Shown here in pieces: positions 34,335 through 43,087 of a DNA stretch of 64,000 nt (position 1 is its first letter; the number at the start of each line of letters is the position of its first letter). The translations under genes and the position numbers were made by a program. The notes beneath the pieces are model-generated. The model saw only the letters and a program-made list of their open reading frames with translations. It did no database searches and had not been told where the DNA came from. The DNA comes from an uncultured Alphaproteobacteria bacterium (GTDB taxonomy: Bacteria > Pseudomonadota > Alphaproteobacteria > Rs-D84): positions 1 to 64,000 of the forward strand of contig CAKQNS010000004.1 of the NCBI GenBank assembly GCA_934255455.1, read 5' to 3'.

Positions 34335-35408
34335 CTATTGATTGGCTAATTCGCACAGCCGTCTATGTTCTGCCAAGTATAATCTTCTTTTAGGATCTAA
34401 AAACCTCGGGTCTATACAACAATTTGTATTGTGCAAATATTCTTTTACATCCTCAGAAAGACGCTGGTATGTAATTACTTTACCTTCATCATCAAAAGAT
34501 ATATATTTCAAATCAAACAAGGAGTCAATATTTTTGCTCAACAACAAACCATTTTTAGGATCAAATTCTTCTTCTGGTGTGCATTTGATATATGGTTTAA
34601 TATGGCTCGCAATCAATACTGGGTACGCCAAATTTTCTACCATACATTTAGGGGGCCTGCTTCCACAAATTGTAGCATATTCTTCTTCTAGTTGCCTCTT
34701 GTATATTCTTTGCAAATAAGAATCTCTTTTTTTCGTTTGAACAACATCTGAAACAATACTGTCATTTTCTGTGGCTATCCTATAAATATGGTCAGAATAG
34801 GATATTCCGTCCAACTTCCCTAACAAATTTGACAAGTAGCTAATCTGGTTGTATTTTCTTCTGCTAAATTCTTCTACATCAGGATTAGCAGCTAACTCTT
34901 GTAACTTCTCTAAAGGTATATATCCTTCAGCATAATCAGCTAGATTTACTGTCATTATGGCACAAATATATTTATCGTTTAGCTGTTCAGTATGTTCTAA
35001 AGTACGAACCAGAAAACCAATTTCATTGTCGTTAGAATCAACTGTTACGGATCTTTTAAAACTAGAGTTTGTATAAATTATTTTTGATAGTATTAACTTG
35101 CGTTCATTATCGGTTGTGGCAGCCAAATAATCTTCTGCTAAAGGATGATAAGAAGCCAGAAAAGAATTTATAAATCCCATTTTTACAAGCTGGTTGATGC
35201 CCTTTCTAATAGAAATTAAATCAATTCCTAATAATCGTTGTAAATTTTTTTGCAGATCCTCATACAATTCCTTAGAGTAAACAACTGGTTGGTGCTCCTT
35301 GATAAAATTAACAACAATTCTCAAAGCGTTCAAAAATCTAGATCCATTAAAATCTGTCCAGGCTAATGTAAAAAACCAATAATCTTCATAAATCTGTTCG
35401 GTTGGCAT
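34335..35408 (-). CDS. HNH restriction endonuclease (HNH_2 type)
   Basis: The catalytic region near residue 268 reads VLIASHIKPYIKCTPEEEFD, then NGLLLSKNIDSLFDLKYISF, the HNH_2 signature in which the His of SHIKP, the Asn of NGL and nearby residues bind metal. It contains CGSRPPKC, a possible half zinc site. The N-terminal 200 residues are probably the recognition domain. The ATG at 35406-35408 is preferred because AAGGA lies 8 bases upstream. It lies 23 bases after an adenine and a cytosine methyltransferase gene, so it is almost certainly the cutting partner of both. Confidence 0.83.
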   Translation of the reverse strand: MPTEQIYEDYWFFTLAWTDFNGSRFLNALRIVVNFIKEHQPVVYSKELYEDLQKNLQRLLGIDLISIRKGINQLVKMGFINSFLASYHPLAEDYLAATTDNERKLILSKIIYTNSSFKRSVTVDSNDNEIGFLVRTLEHTEQLNDKYICAIMTVNLADYAEGYIPLEKLQELAANPDVEEFSRRKYNQISYLSNLLGKLDGISYSDHIYRIATENDSIVSDVVQTKKRDSYLQRIYKRQLEEEYATICGSRPPKCMVENLAYPVLIASHIKPYIKCTPEEEFDPKNGLLLSKNIDSLFDLKYISFDDEGKVITYQRLSEDVKEYLHNTNCCIDPRFLDPKRRLYLAEHRRLCELANQ

Positions 35409-35431
35409 CAAAAACATCCTTCATAATATTG

Positions 35432-36433
35432 TTATATTTTTACTATAAATAAGTATTCTTTGTTTTGTAATTTGTGCTCTTTCCCTGTGACTTTATATGC
35501 ATGCTCTTTTTCAATAACCTTAACAGATGTGGCATACTTTTTTATAATTTTCATTAACAAATCTTTATCAGGATAAGAAGAATTGTTATAGCTCAATAGC
35601 CAGTACTTGTATTTTTTTAGTTTCGAAAATAACTTATCAAAAAGAACCAGAGAAGTACTTTTATCTACAAAGTTATTTTTGAACGGTTTTAAATCTTCGC
35701 CTGCGATCCATTTGTCAATCAAACCGTAAAACCCAAAGTAATTATTCATCGTACCCGTATAAGGTGGGTCCAAATAGATCAAGTCAGCATCTATTTGTGG
35801 AATAATATCAAATATATCAGCATTATATGCCAGATTGTTTTTATTATTACTAAACACGGCCTGGTTATAGTTATAAAGTTCCTTTATAAAATGAAATTTA
35901 AACGCTTGATTATGATAAGCCCTACGCCTTTTATAATGTTCATAACTATAATCTTCGTCTCGTAATTGAACGATTTTATCCCAAGGCAGGTTAAATCTAG
36001 AATACGGCATTTTCCTTATCATAGCTCTTCGCATCACAGTATAAGCCAAGGCCTGCTTATATGGGTCAGCAATGTTTTCTATATTTTTTTTATACAAATC
36101 TAATTCCGTGCATTCTTCTGGAAAATAAAATTTATTAGCAAAATTTTTATACATAAAACCCTTAAATGGTGTGCCAGCAAATATTTGACTAACATCAGAT
36201 GCATTTAACACCGTATCGTTATTTTCAATCAAGGCTTTTGATATTAAAAAATTTATTTTTAAGATATCGTTTGTAATAACCGTATGACCACGTTTTTTCA
36301 TTTCGTATGCTACGGAACATCCACCAGAAAAGGCATCAAATATGGTGTCGACATCAGCAGGAATATTGTCGCATATCCACGATACAAGTTTTTCTTTATT
36401 GCCAATGTAATTCATTTTCGGATAGTTAGGCAT
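35432..36433 (-). CDS. DNA adenine-N6 methyltransferase (D12 class, Dam-like)
   Basis: N6-adenine methylase of the alpha (D12) class. The AdoMet motif is FDAFSGGCSVAYEM after NYIGNKEKL, and the catalytic motif is DLIYLDPPYTGT (DPPY). Its 333 residues are somewhat longer than Dam. The start at 36433 has AAGGAG and overlaps the upstream cytosine methylase gene by 8 bases, so both are translated together. It should protect one strand of the site cut by the HNH enzyme downstream. Confidence 0.93.
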   Translation of the reverse strand: MPNYPKMNYIGNKEKLVSWICDNIPADVDTIFDAFSGGCSVAYEMKKRGHTVITNDILKINFLISKALIENNDTVLNASDVSQIFAGTPFKGFMYKNFANKFYFPEECTELDLYKKNIENIADPYKQALAYTVMRRAMIRKMPYSRFNLPWDKIVQLRDEDYSYEHYKRRRAYHNQAFKFHFIKELYNYNQAVFSNNKNNLAYNADIFDIIPQIDADLIYLDPPYTGTMNNYFGFYGLIDKWIAGEDLKPFKNNFVDKSTSLVLFDKLFSKLKKYKYWLLSYNNSSYPDKDLLMKIIKKYATSVKVIEKEHAYKVTGKEHKLQNKEYLFIVKI

Positions 36434-37421
36434 CTAACATCTCCTTTATACATTTTGCTAATTCTTCGGCAAACACAGGGGGAACAGAATTGCCAACTTG
36501 TTGTTGCTGCGAAATTAGAGAACCTTCAAAAATGAAATTATCAGGATAGGTCTGAATTCTGGCCAATTCTCGTACTGTAAGTGCTCGGTTTTGATTGTAG
36601 TGAAAAACTTTTCGCATATCGCCGGTAATACAGATCGATGGTTTTTTGCTATCATATCTTATGTATTTTCTAATATCCCCCTTAAGCGGACGAAGTTCTA
36701 AAGGAATATCATTGCGGTCTCCGCCATCTTTAATAAAGCTCATTTTAGCCAACATCTTCTCTGAGTGTTTCATGGCTTGATGGTTTGGAATCAAAGACAT
36801 TTCTCCAGACGCTAGTTTTGGTAGATCATCAATAGCATCCTTAATCGAAAACATCTTCGAATTTGGTTTAGGAAAAACGATCGGCGTGTCATCTAAGACA
36901 CCTACAAATATTATCCGTCTTCTATGTTGAGGAACACCATAATTTGCAGTGTCCAAGACCCTGCATTCAACGGTATACCCCAGTGCGTTAAAGGTATTAA
37001 GAATTTCTTGTTTGGTTTTACCGTTGTTATGTGTAAATAAACGTGCAACATTTTCCATTAAAAATGTTCTGGGCTTGAGCAATCCAACGACTCGTGCAAA
37101 TTCCTTAAACAAATGGTTCCTAGGATCGTCTACAAAAGTTCGCCCTGGATTTCCTGCCATGCTAAACCCCTGGCAAGGGGGGCCCCCAACAACAATGTCT
37201 ACCTGTTTATTGCCTACAATTTTCAAAATATCATTATTTGATAATTTTGTTATATCTGCTTGTATCAAGTGATGTTTCGGAAAATTTTTACGATATGTTG
37301 CACAGAAACTAGGTTCTATATCTATAGAAAAAATATTAGAGAAACCGGTCCTGTCAAACCCTAAAGATAAACCACCAGAACCAGAAAATAAATCTATATA
37401 AGAATATTGTTTTTTTGACAC
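36426..37421 (-). CDS. DNA cytosine-C5 methyltransferase
   Basis: A C5 methylase with ordered motifs: I (DLFSGSGGLSLGF), IV with catalytic Cys (GGPPCQGFSMAGN), VI (ENVARL), VIII (QHRRRIIFVG) and X (QQQVGNSVPP). Its 331 residues leave a moderate target-recognition domain. It has a GTG start preceded by AAGGAAAGG. First gene of the methylase-methylase-nuclease operon. The combination of m5C and m6A methylases with an HNH nuclease suggests an asymmetric recognition site. Confidence 0.95.
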   Translation of the reverse strand: MSKKQYSYIDLFSGSGGLSLGFDRTGFSNIFSIDIEPSFCATYRKNFPKHHLIQADITKLSNNDILKIVGNKQVDIVVGGPPCQGFSMAGNPGRTFVDDPRNHLFKEFARVVGLLKPRTFLMENVARLFTHNNGKTKQEILNTFNALGYTVECRVLDTANYGVPQHRRRIIFVGVLDDTPIVFPKPNSKMFSIKDAIDDLPKLASGEMSLIPNHQAMKHSEKMLAKMSFIKDGGDRNDIPLELRPLKGDIRKYIRYDSKKPSICITGDMRKVFHYNQNRALTVRELARIQTYPDNFIFEGSLISQQQQVGNSVPPVFAEELAKCIKEMLDA

Positions 37422-37487
37422 TTTCCTTTCCTTACGGAAAAGTTAGCAAAAAAATGGTGTTTTTGTAAAGTTATTTATTTAAAAAAA

Positions 37488-37513
37488 GAAAAAAGCTGGA
37501 ATGCCCAGCTTTT
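37488..37513 (-). terminator. Terminator after the GmrSD-like gene
   Basis: On the minus strand AGCTGG/CCAGCT stem with a five-base loop (37494-37510), then a T-run. Confidence 0.85.
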
Positions 37514-37517
37514 AATT

Positions 37518-39263
37518 CTAAATTAACAAATTATTTTCTCCCAAGAATGTGATAAATGCATCTAGAATTTGGGTGTTTCTTGTATCAATATCGTGCTCTG
37601 TAAAATCTGTTTGATTCCCAGACATAGTCAACAATTCGGTAATATGCGTGCCATCTTTATGTTGTCCTTTTGCGGTTTCAAAACCACGATAATATTTCAC
37701 TTTGTCACCGAACCGATAATCTGATGCTCTAATATTGATTTTTTTCTCTAACAGAGATTTGTTACCAAGCAACTCCAATTTCTTGGGATCTGTTAAGCTG
37801 CGTTCCTGTTCTTGACGTTTCTTTGGGAAAATATGTTCTATTTCGAAAATGGTTTCCAAATTTAGCATCTCTTGGTTTTTGTTATAGAATGCCCACCAAG
37901 CTAACATTGATTTTGTTATAGGACGAGAGTTTAGAAATGAGAAGTTCTCTAACGATTTTTTCATAACATCTTTATCTACTTTAAAGTCTGAAAAATCAAC
38001 AGTTGTACCATTGATGATTTTTATCATCTCTGCGTATGCCGGTGTGCGTAGAGCATTCACACCAGGATTTGTAATAGCGTATCTCCAGATAAAAGCAGTG
38101 ATTATTGTTAAAAACTCATTGAATTTTTGATTGTCTAAACAGCCGTCTTTGTCTTGATTCTGTAGGAAGTATACAGAAACCAGATAATTCCACATGCCGT
38201 TCGGTGCAAAGTTTAATACACATAAACTTTTTAATACCTCGGCAGAAAACACTTCTTCGTTTTGATCAAAGACATTGTTCCAGAATTTCGCCAATGCCTC
38301 CAAAGCAACAAGGGTTTCTTCTCGTTTTAAGAGAGCATATTTATTCTTTTCATAAAACTTTCTTAAAGCCTCTGTTGTTGAAGATTTATTACCTTGTTTT
38401 GCACGTTCATAATACATATATCGTGTAAACAATTCATCCATCGGAGTTCCTATTGCAGGATGAAAGATTTCGCCTGTAGTTTTTTCAAGGTCTTTCCATC
38501 TTGATATAAATTCATCTTTTCGATTTTGTTTGTCGTAGTAGTTGTAGAATTGGGCCTTGAAGATATCTGCATCAGACAAAGGAAGACCGCGATCATTTAA
38601 TGTTGAAAAGATTTGTAATGCGGTATCCTGTGTTTCTGCCTCTATAGGCAATAAGATACAATTTTTTAATACTCGCATTGGCAGAAATGAAAAATATCCT
38701 GGGTATTCTCTTAAAAACTGATCAATTTTTGATTGGAAAAATCTGTAGTTATCAGCATATTTACTTTTGTGTTGTTTTAATGCTGTTCCTGTTTTTAATA
38801 TGGTTAAAAATTCATCTTTGTCATCGTCTGTGGCGACTTCAGAATCAATTTTCAGTGCATCTTTGTCAGGATTGCCGAACTCATCGGTTTTCCAAATGCA
38901 TTTTTCAATTTCTTTCTTTGTATTTATAGAGTTTTGATCCTGCATATTACCAAATGCGGAATAAAAGGCACGTAACAACAACATAAGGGTAGTTAAGCGT
39001 TGCTGACCATCAATAATTTCCAATTTGTTATCTTTGTCTTTGTTTCTGAATGTAACGATAGGTCCAAGAAAATATTCATCATTTGTGTTAAATTTAGTGG
39101 CGTCATTATCAGGAATTGCAAATTCAAAAATATCGTCCCACAGAGTTTGACATTCTGTGTCTTCCCAAGCATAAGGGCGTTGATAATCTGGAATCAAGAA
39201 GTCGGATTTTTTATCTGAAAATAATGTTAAAATATTTTTCTGATCGATATTTAATTTAGACAT
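37518..39263 (-). CDS. DUF262/DUF1524 (GmrSD-like) nuclease
   Basis: GmrSD-type proteins are modification-dependent (type IV) nucleases that use NTP hydrolysis by the DUF262 domain and a His-Me-type DUF1524 nuclease. DUF262 motifs: FLIPDYQRPYAWE near the N-terminus and IDGQQRLTTLML (about 85-95). The middle is helical. DUF1524 near 475 reads FEIEHIFPKK, then LGNKSLLEKKIN. Both halves are fused in one 581-residue chain. The start at 39263 has CAGGAG; an upstream start at 39314 is not supported. A terminator follows. It is probably an independent defence unit beside the R-M operon. Confidence 0.88.
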   Translation of the reverse strand: MSKLNIDQKNILTLFSDKKSDFLIPDYQRPYAWEDTECQTLWDDIFEFAIPDNDATKFNTNDEYFLGPIVTFRNKDKDNKLEIIDGQQRLTTLMLLLRAFYSAFGNMQDQNSINTKKEIEKCIWKTDEFGNPDKDALKIDSEVATDDDKDEFLTILKTGTALKQHKSKYADNYRFFQSKIDQFLREYPGYFSFLPMRVLKNCILLPIEAETQDTALQIFSTLNDRGLPLSDADIFKAQFYNYYDKQNRKDEFISRWKDLEKTTGEIFHPAIGTPMDELFTRYMYYERAKQGNKSSTTEALRKFYEKNKYALLKREETLVALEALAKFWNNVFDQNEEVFSAEVLKSLCVLNFAPNGMWNYLVSVYFLQNQDKDGCLDNQKFNEFLTIITAFIWRYAITNPGVNALRTPAYAEMIKIINGTTVDFSDFKVDKDVMKKSLENFSFLNSRPITKSMLAWWAFYNKNQEMLNLETIFEIEHIFPKKRQEQERSLTDPKKLELLGNKSLLEKKINIRASDYRFGDKVKYYRGFETAKGQHKDGTHITELLTMSGNQTDFTEHDIDTRNTQILDAFITFLGENNLLI

Positions 39264-39348
39264 ACATAAACTCCTGTTTCTAAGAATTCTATCATATAAG
39301 CCATAATTTTGCAATTAACAAGGATATAAAACATTAGCGACACACGCA

Positions 39349-39365
39349 CTGTTAATCCGTATGTC
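39349..39365 (-). other. Candidate attachment core, inverted internal copy
   Basis: CTGTTAATCCGTATGTC is the reverse complement of the core at 30403-30420 and of tRNA-Asn 41360-41376. It lies 85 bases downstream of the GmrSD gene start, and is followed leftwards by island DNA and rightwards by the decayed recombinase tail. Confidence 0.6.
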
Positions 39366-39435
39366 GATTGAGCAGATGGAGTGGCAAGTGGGGCATTTTG
39401 ACGTTTTTTGCCTGATTTCTGCTAGGTTGACATAT

Positions 39436-39663
39436 CTACACCGGATAACGCTGCAAAATCTTTTCAATACTTTTACCCAAACTAAGTAAATCTAAGATAT
39501 CTCTTGTACGAACTATGTTTATACATCTGAGCCAAGATAAACAGCCGTTCGATTTCAGCAATGAGTCGAACGGTTTTTTTAGAGAAAACCAACACTTTCG
39601 CCCATCTATCACTGAGTTCGAAAGTAAAATGCCAAATATCTCTCTCCCATCCTGCACTACGAT
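39436..39663 (-). pseudogene. Inverted remnant of a second serine recombinase 3' end
   Basis: On the minus strand this reads VQDGREIFGILLSNSVIDG, then WFSLKKPFDSLLKSNG, nearly identical to the last 45 residues of the intact recombinase (41207-41337). It then continues into a different tail (RCINIVRTRDILDLLSLG ... QRYPV, stop) that is shared with the remnant at 30241-30333. The 5' part of the gene is gone. In the intact gene this tail is replaced by residues read from tRNA-Asn. Together with the left copy it defines an inverted repeat around the defence genes. Confidence 0.7.
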
Positions 39664-39783
39664 TAAATAGATATAAAATAAGTAAAAAGAGCAGTTTTTC
39701 CTTGGTTTTTGGCTGAAATTACTGAAAAAAGTAGCTCGTTTTTGTGTTCGAACATCGTAAAATATATATAAAAGGAGTCAGAT

Positions 39784-41361
39784 ATGAAAGATATGTCAGA
39801 AATAGTGGGTAAAAAAAGTATCTTGTTCTGTAGAGTTAGTTCCAGAGAACAAGAATTGGGTCAATCTATCGATGCACAATTACAAAATCTAAGGTCATAT
39901 TGTAAAAGACAGAATTTTTCAATAGTGAAGGAATATGCAATTACAGAAAGTTCGACTAGGGGGGATAGAAAGAAATTTACAGAGATGTTAAGTTTCGTAA
40001 AACAGCAAAAGACAAAAATTATCATTGTTGCTGATTGTGTGGATAGAATTCAAAGAAGTTTTAGAGAATCAATCGAGTTAAGTGATTTGGTTCATTTAAA
40101 TAAGATAGAAATACATTTTGTTCGTGAAAATCTGATTATATCGTCAGAATCAAATACATCTGATAATATGAGATGGGATTTCGGTGTTCTTGCTGCAAAG
40201 AGTTATGTCAGTAATCTTTCGGATAATGTAAAGAGAAGTTTAAGATATAACTGGGAACATGGGCGTTGGCAGGGCAGTGCACCTCTCGGTTATTTAAATG
40301 CTCGAACTAAGGATGGTAAAGCTGATGTGATTATAGACGAAGAGAGAGCACCTTTGATAAAGCAACTTTTTGAAGAGTATGCAACTGGTTTACAAACAAC
40401 CCATACTTTACTTGATTGGTGTAAAAAGCATAATTTGACATCTCGTGGAAATAGAAACGGTCCAGGGAAGGTATTATCAAGAGCCGGAATCTATCTTATT
40501 TTAAAGAACCATTTTTACTATGGTATGATGAAGATTAAAGGAAAGATGTATAAACACAATTATCCTGCAATTATAGATAAAGATTTGTTTGATAAAGTTC
40601 AGATTTTATTATCCAAACAATATCCAAATAAAGATGAACCAGATTTACCAGATGTTCCTGTTAAAGTAGGTAGGAAGTATAAAGAGATATTGTATCCATT
40701 TTCTGGGTTATTTAGATGTGGTAATTGTGGACATATTATGACACCAGAACGACATGTTAAACCAAGCGGAAAGAAATATATCCATTATAAGTGTTGTCAT
40801 ATGGTTAAAACTTGTAAACAAAAGACATTAAATCAGAACGAAATAATAAGACAACTTTATGACGATGTGGTAGATAAGTTATATTTGACACCGAAGCAAA
40901 TGAAAGAATTAAAATCAAACATTAGACCATATTTAAAAAGTCAAAATATAGAGATAGCAACCAAAGAAGATGTTCAACATAATATAACTGTAGCAAAAGA
41001 AAGAAAATCTAGATTAGTCAAGATGTTATTAGATGGATTGGTGGATAAAACAACATATACATCAACACTTGTGGAGATAGAAACAACAATATTGGAAAAC
41101 GAACATTTACTAGAAAAATATCAGGAAAATAATGTCGATATTGCTAAATCTATATCAAACATTATAGAATTTACCGGAAATCTAAAGAAAATTATAGAAA
41201 GTTCGATAGTGCAGGATGGGAGAGAGATATTTGGCATTTTACTTTCGAACTCAGTGATAGACGGGCGAAAGGCTTGGTTTTCTCTAAAAAAACCGTTCGA
41301 CTCATTGCTGAAATCGAACGGCTATCTATTTTGGCTCGGGCAACTGGACTCGAACCAGTGA
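39784..41361 (+). CDS. Large serine recombinase (site-specific integrase)
   Basis: The resolvase domain starts ILFCRVSSREQELGQSIDAQ, with the nucleophilic Ser at about residue 19. It is followed by a recombinase domain (GSAPLGYLNARTKDGK, RAGIYLILKNHFYYG), a zinc ribbon (FRCGNCGHIMT and paired CKQK, from about residue 310) and a coiled-coil C-terminus, the order of large serine integrases. AAGGAG precedes the ATG. The last codons (GQLDSNQ and stop) are read from the 3' half of tRNA-Asn on the opposite strand, so the C-terminus was formed by integration. It is probably the enzyme that placed the island at this tRNA. Confidence 0.92.
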   Translation: MKDMSEIVGKKSILFCRVSSREQELGQSIDAQLQNLRSYCKRQNFSIVKEYAITESSTRGDRKKFTEMLSFVKQQKTKIIIVADCVDRIQRSFRESIELSDLVHLNKIEIHFVRENLIISSESNTSDNMRWDFGVLAAKSYVSNLSDNVKRSLRYNWEHGRWQGSAPLGYLNARTKDGKADVIIDEERAPLIKQLFEEYATGLQTTHTLLDWCKKHNLTSRGNRNGPGKVLSRAGIYLILKNHFYYGMMKIKGKMYKHNYPAIIDKDLFDKVQILLSKQYPNKDEPDLPDVPVKVGRKYKEILYPFSGLFRCGNCGHIMTPERHVKPSGKKYIHYKCCHMVKTCKQKTLNQNEIIRQLYDDVVDKLYLTPKQMKELKSNIRPYLKSQNIEIATKEDVQHNITVAKERKSRLVKMLLDGLVDKTTYTSTLVEIETTILENEHLLEKYQENNVDIAKSISNIIEFTGNLKKIIESSIVQDGREIFGILLSNSVIDGRKAWFSLKKPFDSLLKSNGYLFWLGQLDSNQ

Positions 41362-41407
41362 CATACGGATTAACAGTCCGTTGTTCTACCGACTGAACTA
41401 TGCCCGA
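41332..41407 (-). tRNA. tRNA-Asn (GTT anticodon)
   Basis: Acceptor TCGGGCA/TGCCCGA, D arm TAGTTCAGTCGG, anticodon loop CTGTTAA within CGGA/TCCG, T arm GGTTCGAGTCC, discriminator G and encoded CCA. Its 3' half overlaps the end of the recombinase gene on the other strand. The tRNA appears intact after integration, as expected for tRNA-targeting elements. A TATAAG box lies just upstream (about 41411-41416 on the minus strand). Confidence 0.97.
41359..41376 (+). other. Candidate attachment core inside tRNA-Asn
   Basis: The 18 bases shared with 30403-30420 cover the anticodon loop and 3' side of the anticodon arm. The recombinase stop codon falls at its edge. Confidence 0.55.
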
Positions 41408-41481
41408 ACAGCCCGCATATCTTATAATTTTTTTTTATGCATTTCAAGTGTTTTTTTCATTTATTGCAAATTATATAAAAT

Positions 41482-41509
41482 TTGACATTTTGGAGGCAGG
41501 TGCTAGAAT
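41482..41509 (+). promoter_or_regulatory. Promoter of the ABC-F gene with a leader of about 110 bases
   Basis: TTGACA (41482-41487) and TAGAAT (41504-41509) with a 16-base spacer. The leader contains AAAGGA followed by a three-codon frame at 41537-41548 (M-R-M, stop), which could act as a translated attenuator as in some ABC-F resistance genes; this is inferred. Confidence 0.55.
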
Positions 41510-41629
41510 TAGCACAAATCAAAAGGATAAAACCCAATGCGTATGTAATATTGTAATTCTTTATAAAACAAACCGTGTATCGTTATGTTCGCGCGGGCGG
41601 TGGCTTTACAATATTCAAGGGTTTTTATC

Positions 41630-43015
41630 ATGTCCACAATTTCTTTATCAAATGTGTCTTTTTCATATGACGCGTCCAATATGATTTTGGACGGTGTTTC
41701 AATCGCGTTCAGTGATTCTGAACGTGTCGCCATTGTCGGCGATAATGGCGCCGGCAAAACAACTGTGCTGAAATTATTGGCCGGTGATATTGTGCCAGAC
41801 AGTGGTCAGGTTTCCCGCGGGGCCAGTGTGTATATGACGCGTCAAATAAATGCGGCGACGTCAAAAAGTGGTGGCGAACGGCAAAGTGCTGAACTGGCGC
41901 GTGCGTTTGACAGCGGTGCGGCAATATTGTTGCTGGATGAACCGACAAACAATCTGGACGCGGATGCACGGCGCAGATTTTTTAATAATCTGGCATCATA
42001 CCCGTTTGGGGCGGTAATCGTTTCGCACGACCGTGAATTACTGCAACGGGTTGATAAAATCATTGAAATCAGACAGGGCAAAATACGTGTCTGGGGCGGA
42101 AATTATGATTTTTGGATTGCCGGGCGCCGCGCCGAACAGGAAAACATTTTTGCCAAATACACCGCAACCCAAAAAGAAATCTGTCGCTTGGGGGCGACAA
42201 TGAATATTGCGCAAAACACCCGCCAACATCACGAGGTCAAGCAGCGCAAAGAAATTGCCAACACGCGACGCAGTCGCATCGCGGCAAACGCATTAAAGGG
42301 CAAGAGCCAGGAAACCGAGGCCAAGCGGCGTGCGATTATTCAACAAAAATTAAATACTCAAATGGATTTGCGCCAGATGTTGGCCACCCAAATGCAGGAA
42401 GACAAAATCAAAATTCCATTGCCCAGTAAACCGTTTTACCGCAAGGAGTTAATTCATGTGTCTGGCCTGGCATTCGGGTATGGTGCGACGATGGTGCTGA
42501 ATAATTTTAACCTGGTCATGTATGGCGGACAGCGCATTCGCATTACGGGCCGAAATGGTGCCGGAAAATCCACATTGCTGAAAATAATCTGTGGGGATTT
42601 GGTGTCGTGGGCCGGGACGGTCAAAACATTTGGCAAAATTGCATACCTGGACCAGGAATTATCGTTGTTGGACAAAAACAAAAGTATTGTTGATAACATA
42701 GTGGATATTGCCGGTGTCCGCCAACACGATGCGCATGTAATTGCGGCAAACTTTGGTTTTCGGGGTGACAGTTCAAATAAACAGGCGGGAATATTATCCG
42801 GCGGCGAATTGTTAAAGGCGACATTGGCGGCCATATTGGGTGGTGAAAATCAACCCGATTTACTGATTCTGGACGAACCGACAAACAACCTGGAAATCAA
42901 GAGTATTGCGATTCTGGAAGATGCATTGAACCAATATCGTGGCGCGATATTATTGGTGTCGCACGATGAAATGTTTGCCCAGAATATTCAAATTGACCGC
43001 GAGGTGCAAATTTAA
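41630..43015 (+). CDS. ABC-F family ATPase (ribosome-associated type)
   Basis: Two ATPase domains in one soluble chain of 461 residues, without membrane segments, as in ABC-F proteins that act on the ribosomal E site (translation factors or antibiotic resistance). Domain 1 has GDNGAGKT (residues 37-44), a shortened signature SGGERQSAELA and LLLDEPTNNLD. The inter-domain linker is basic and Gln-rich (RQHHEVKQRKEIANTRRSR). Domain 2 has GRNGAGKST, LSGGELLKATLAA and LILDEPTNNLEI. The start has AAGGGT; starts upstream lack a site. The shortened first domain resembles Lsa/Vga-like members more than EttA. Confidence 0.87.
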   Translation: MSTISLSNVSFSYDASNMILDGVSIAFSDSERVAIVGDNGAGKTTVLKLLAGDIVPDSGQVSRGASVYMTRQINAATSKSGGERQSAELARAFDSGAAILLLDEPTNNLDADARRRFFNNLASYPFGAVIVSHDRELLQRVDKIIEIRQGKIRVWGGNYDFWIAGRRAEQENIFAKYTATQKEICRLGATMNIAQNTRQHHEVKQRKEIANTRRSRIAANALKGKSQETEAKRRAIIQQKLNTQMDLRQMLATQMQEDKIKIPLPSKPFYRKELIHVSGLAFGYGATMVLNNFNLVMYGGQRIRITGRNGAGKSTLLKIICGDLVSWAGTVKTFGKIAYLDQELSLLDKNKSIVDNIVDIAGVRQHDAHVIAANFGFRGDSSNKQAGILSGGELLKATLAAILGGENQPDLLILDEPTNNLEIKSIAILEDALNQYRGAILLVSHDEMFAQNIQIDREVQI

Positions 43016-43087
43016 TTTCATACTAGAATTATTAAAACATGAGTGCTATATTGACTGGGTCCAATATCAATAACAAAAGGAAAGATT

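Larger units (their letters stand above)
30241..41376. mobile_element. Integrated defence island at tRNA-Asn
   Basis: Between a decayed recombinase tail on the left and tRNA-Asn on the right lie about 11 kb of AT-rich DNA. Arginine codons are often AGA/AGG here, while neighbours use CGC/CGT. The island holds a serine recombinase, a restriction-modification set, a GmrSD-like nuclease, an OLD-type ATPase-nuclease and two HEPN-type proteins. An 18-base tRNA-Asn segment recurs at 30403-30420 and 41359-41376 in the same orientation, so it is the best candidate for the end-to-end attachment core; a third, inverted copy is internal at 39349-39365. No replication or conjugation genes are present. Confidence 0.75.
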
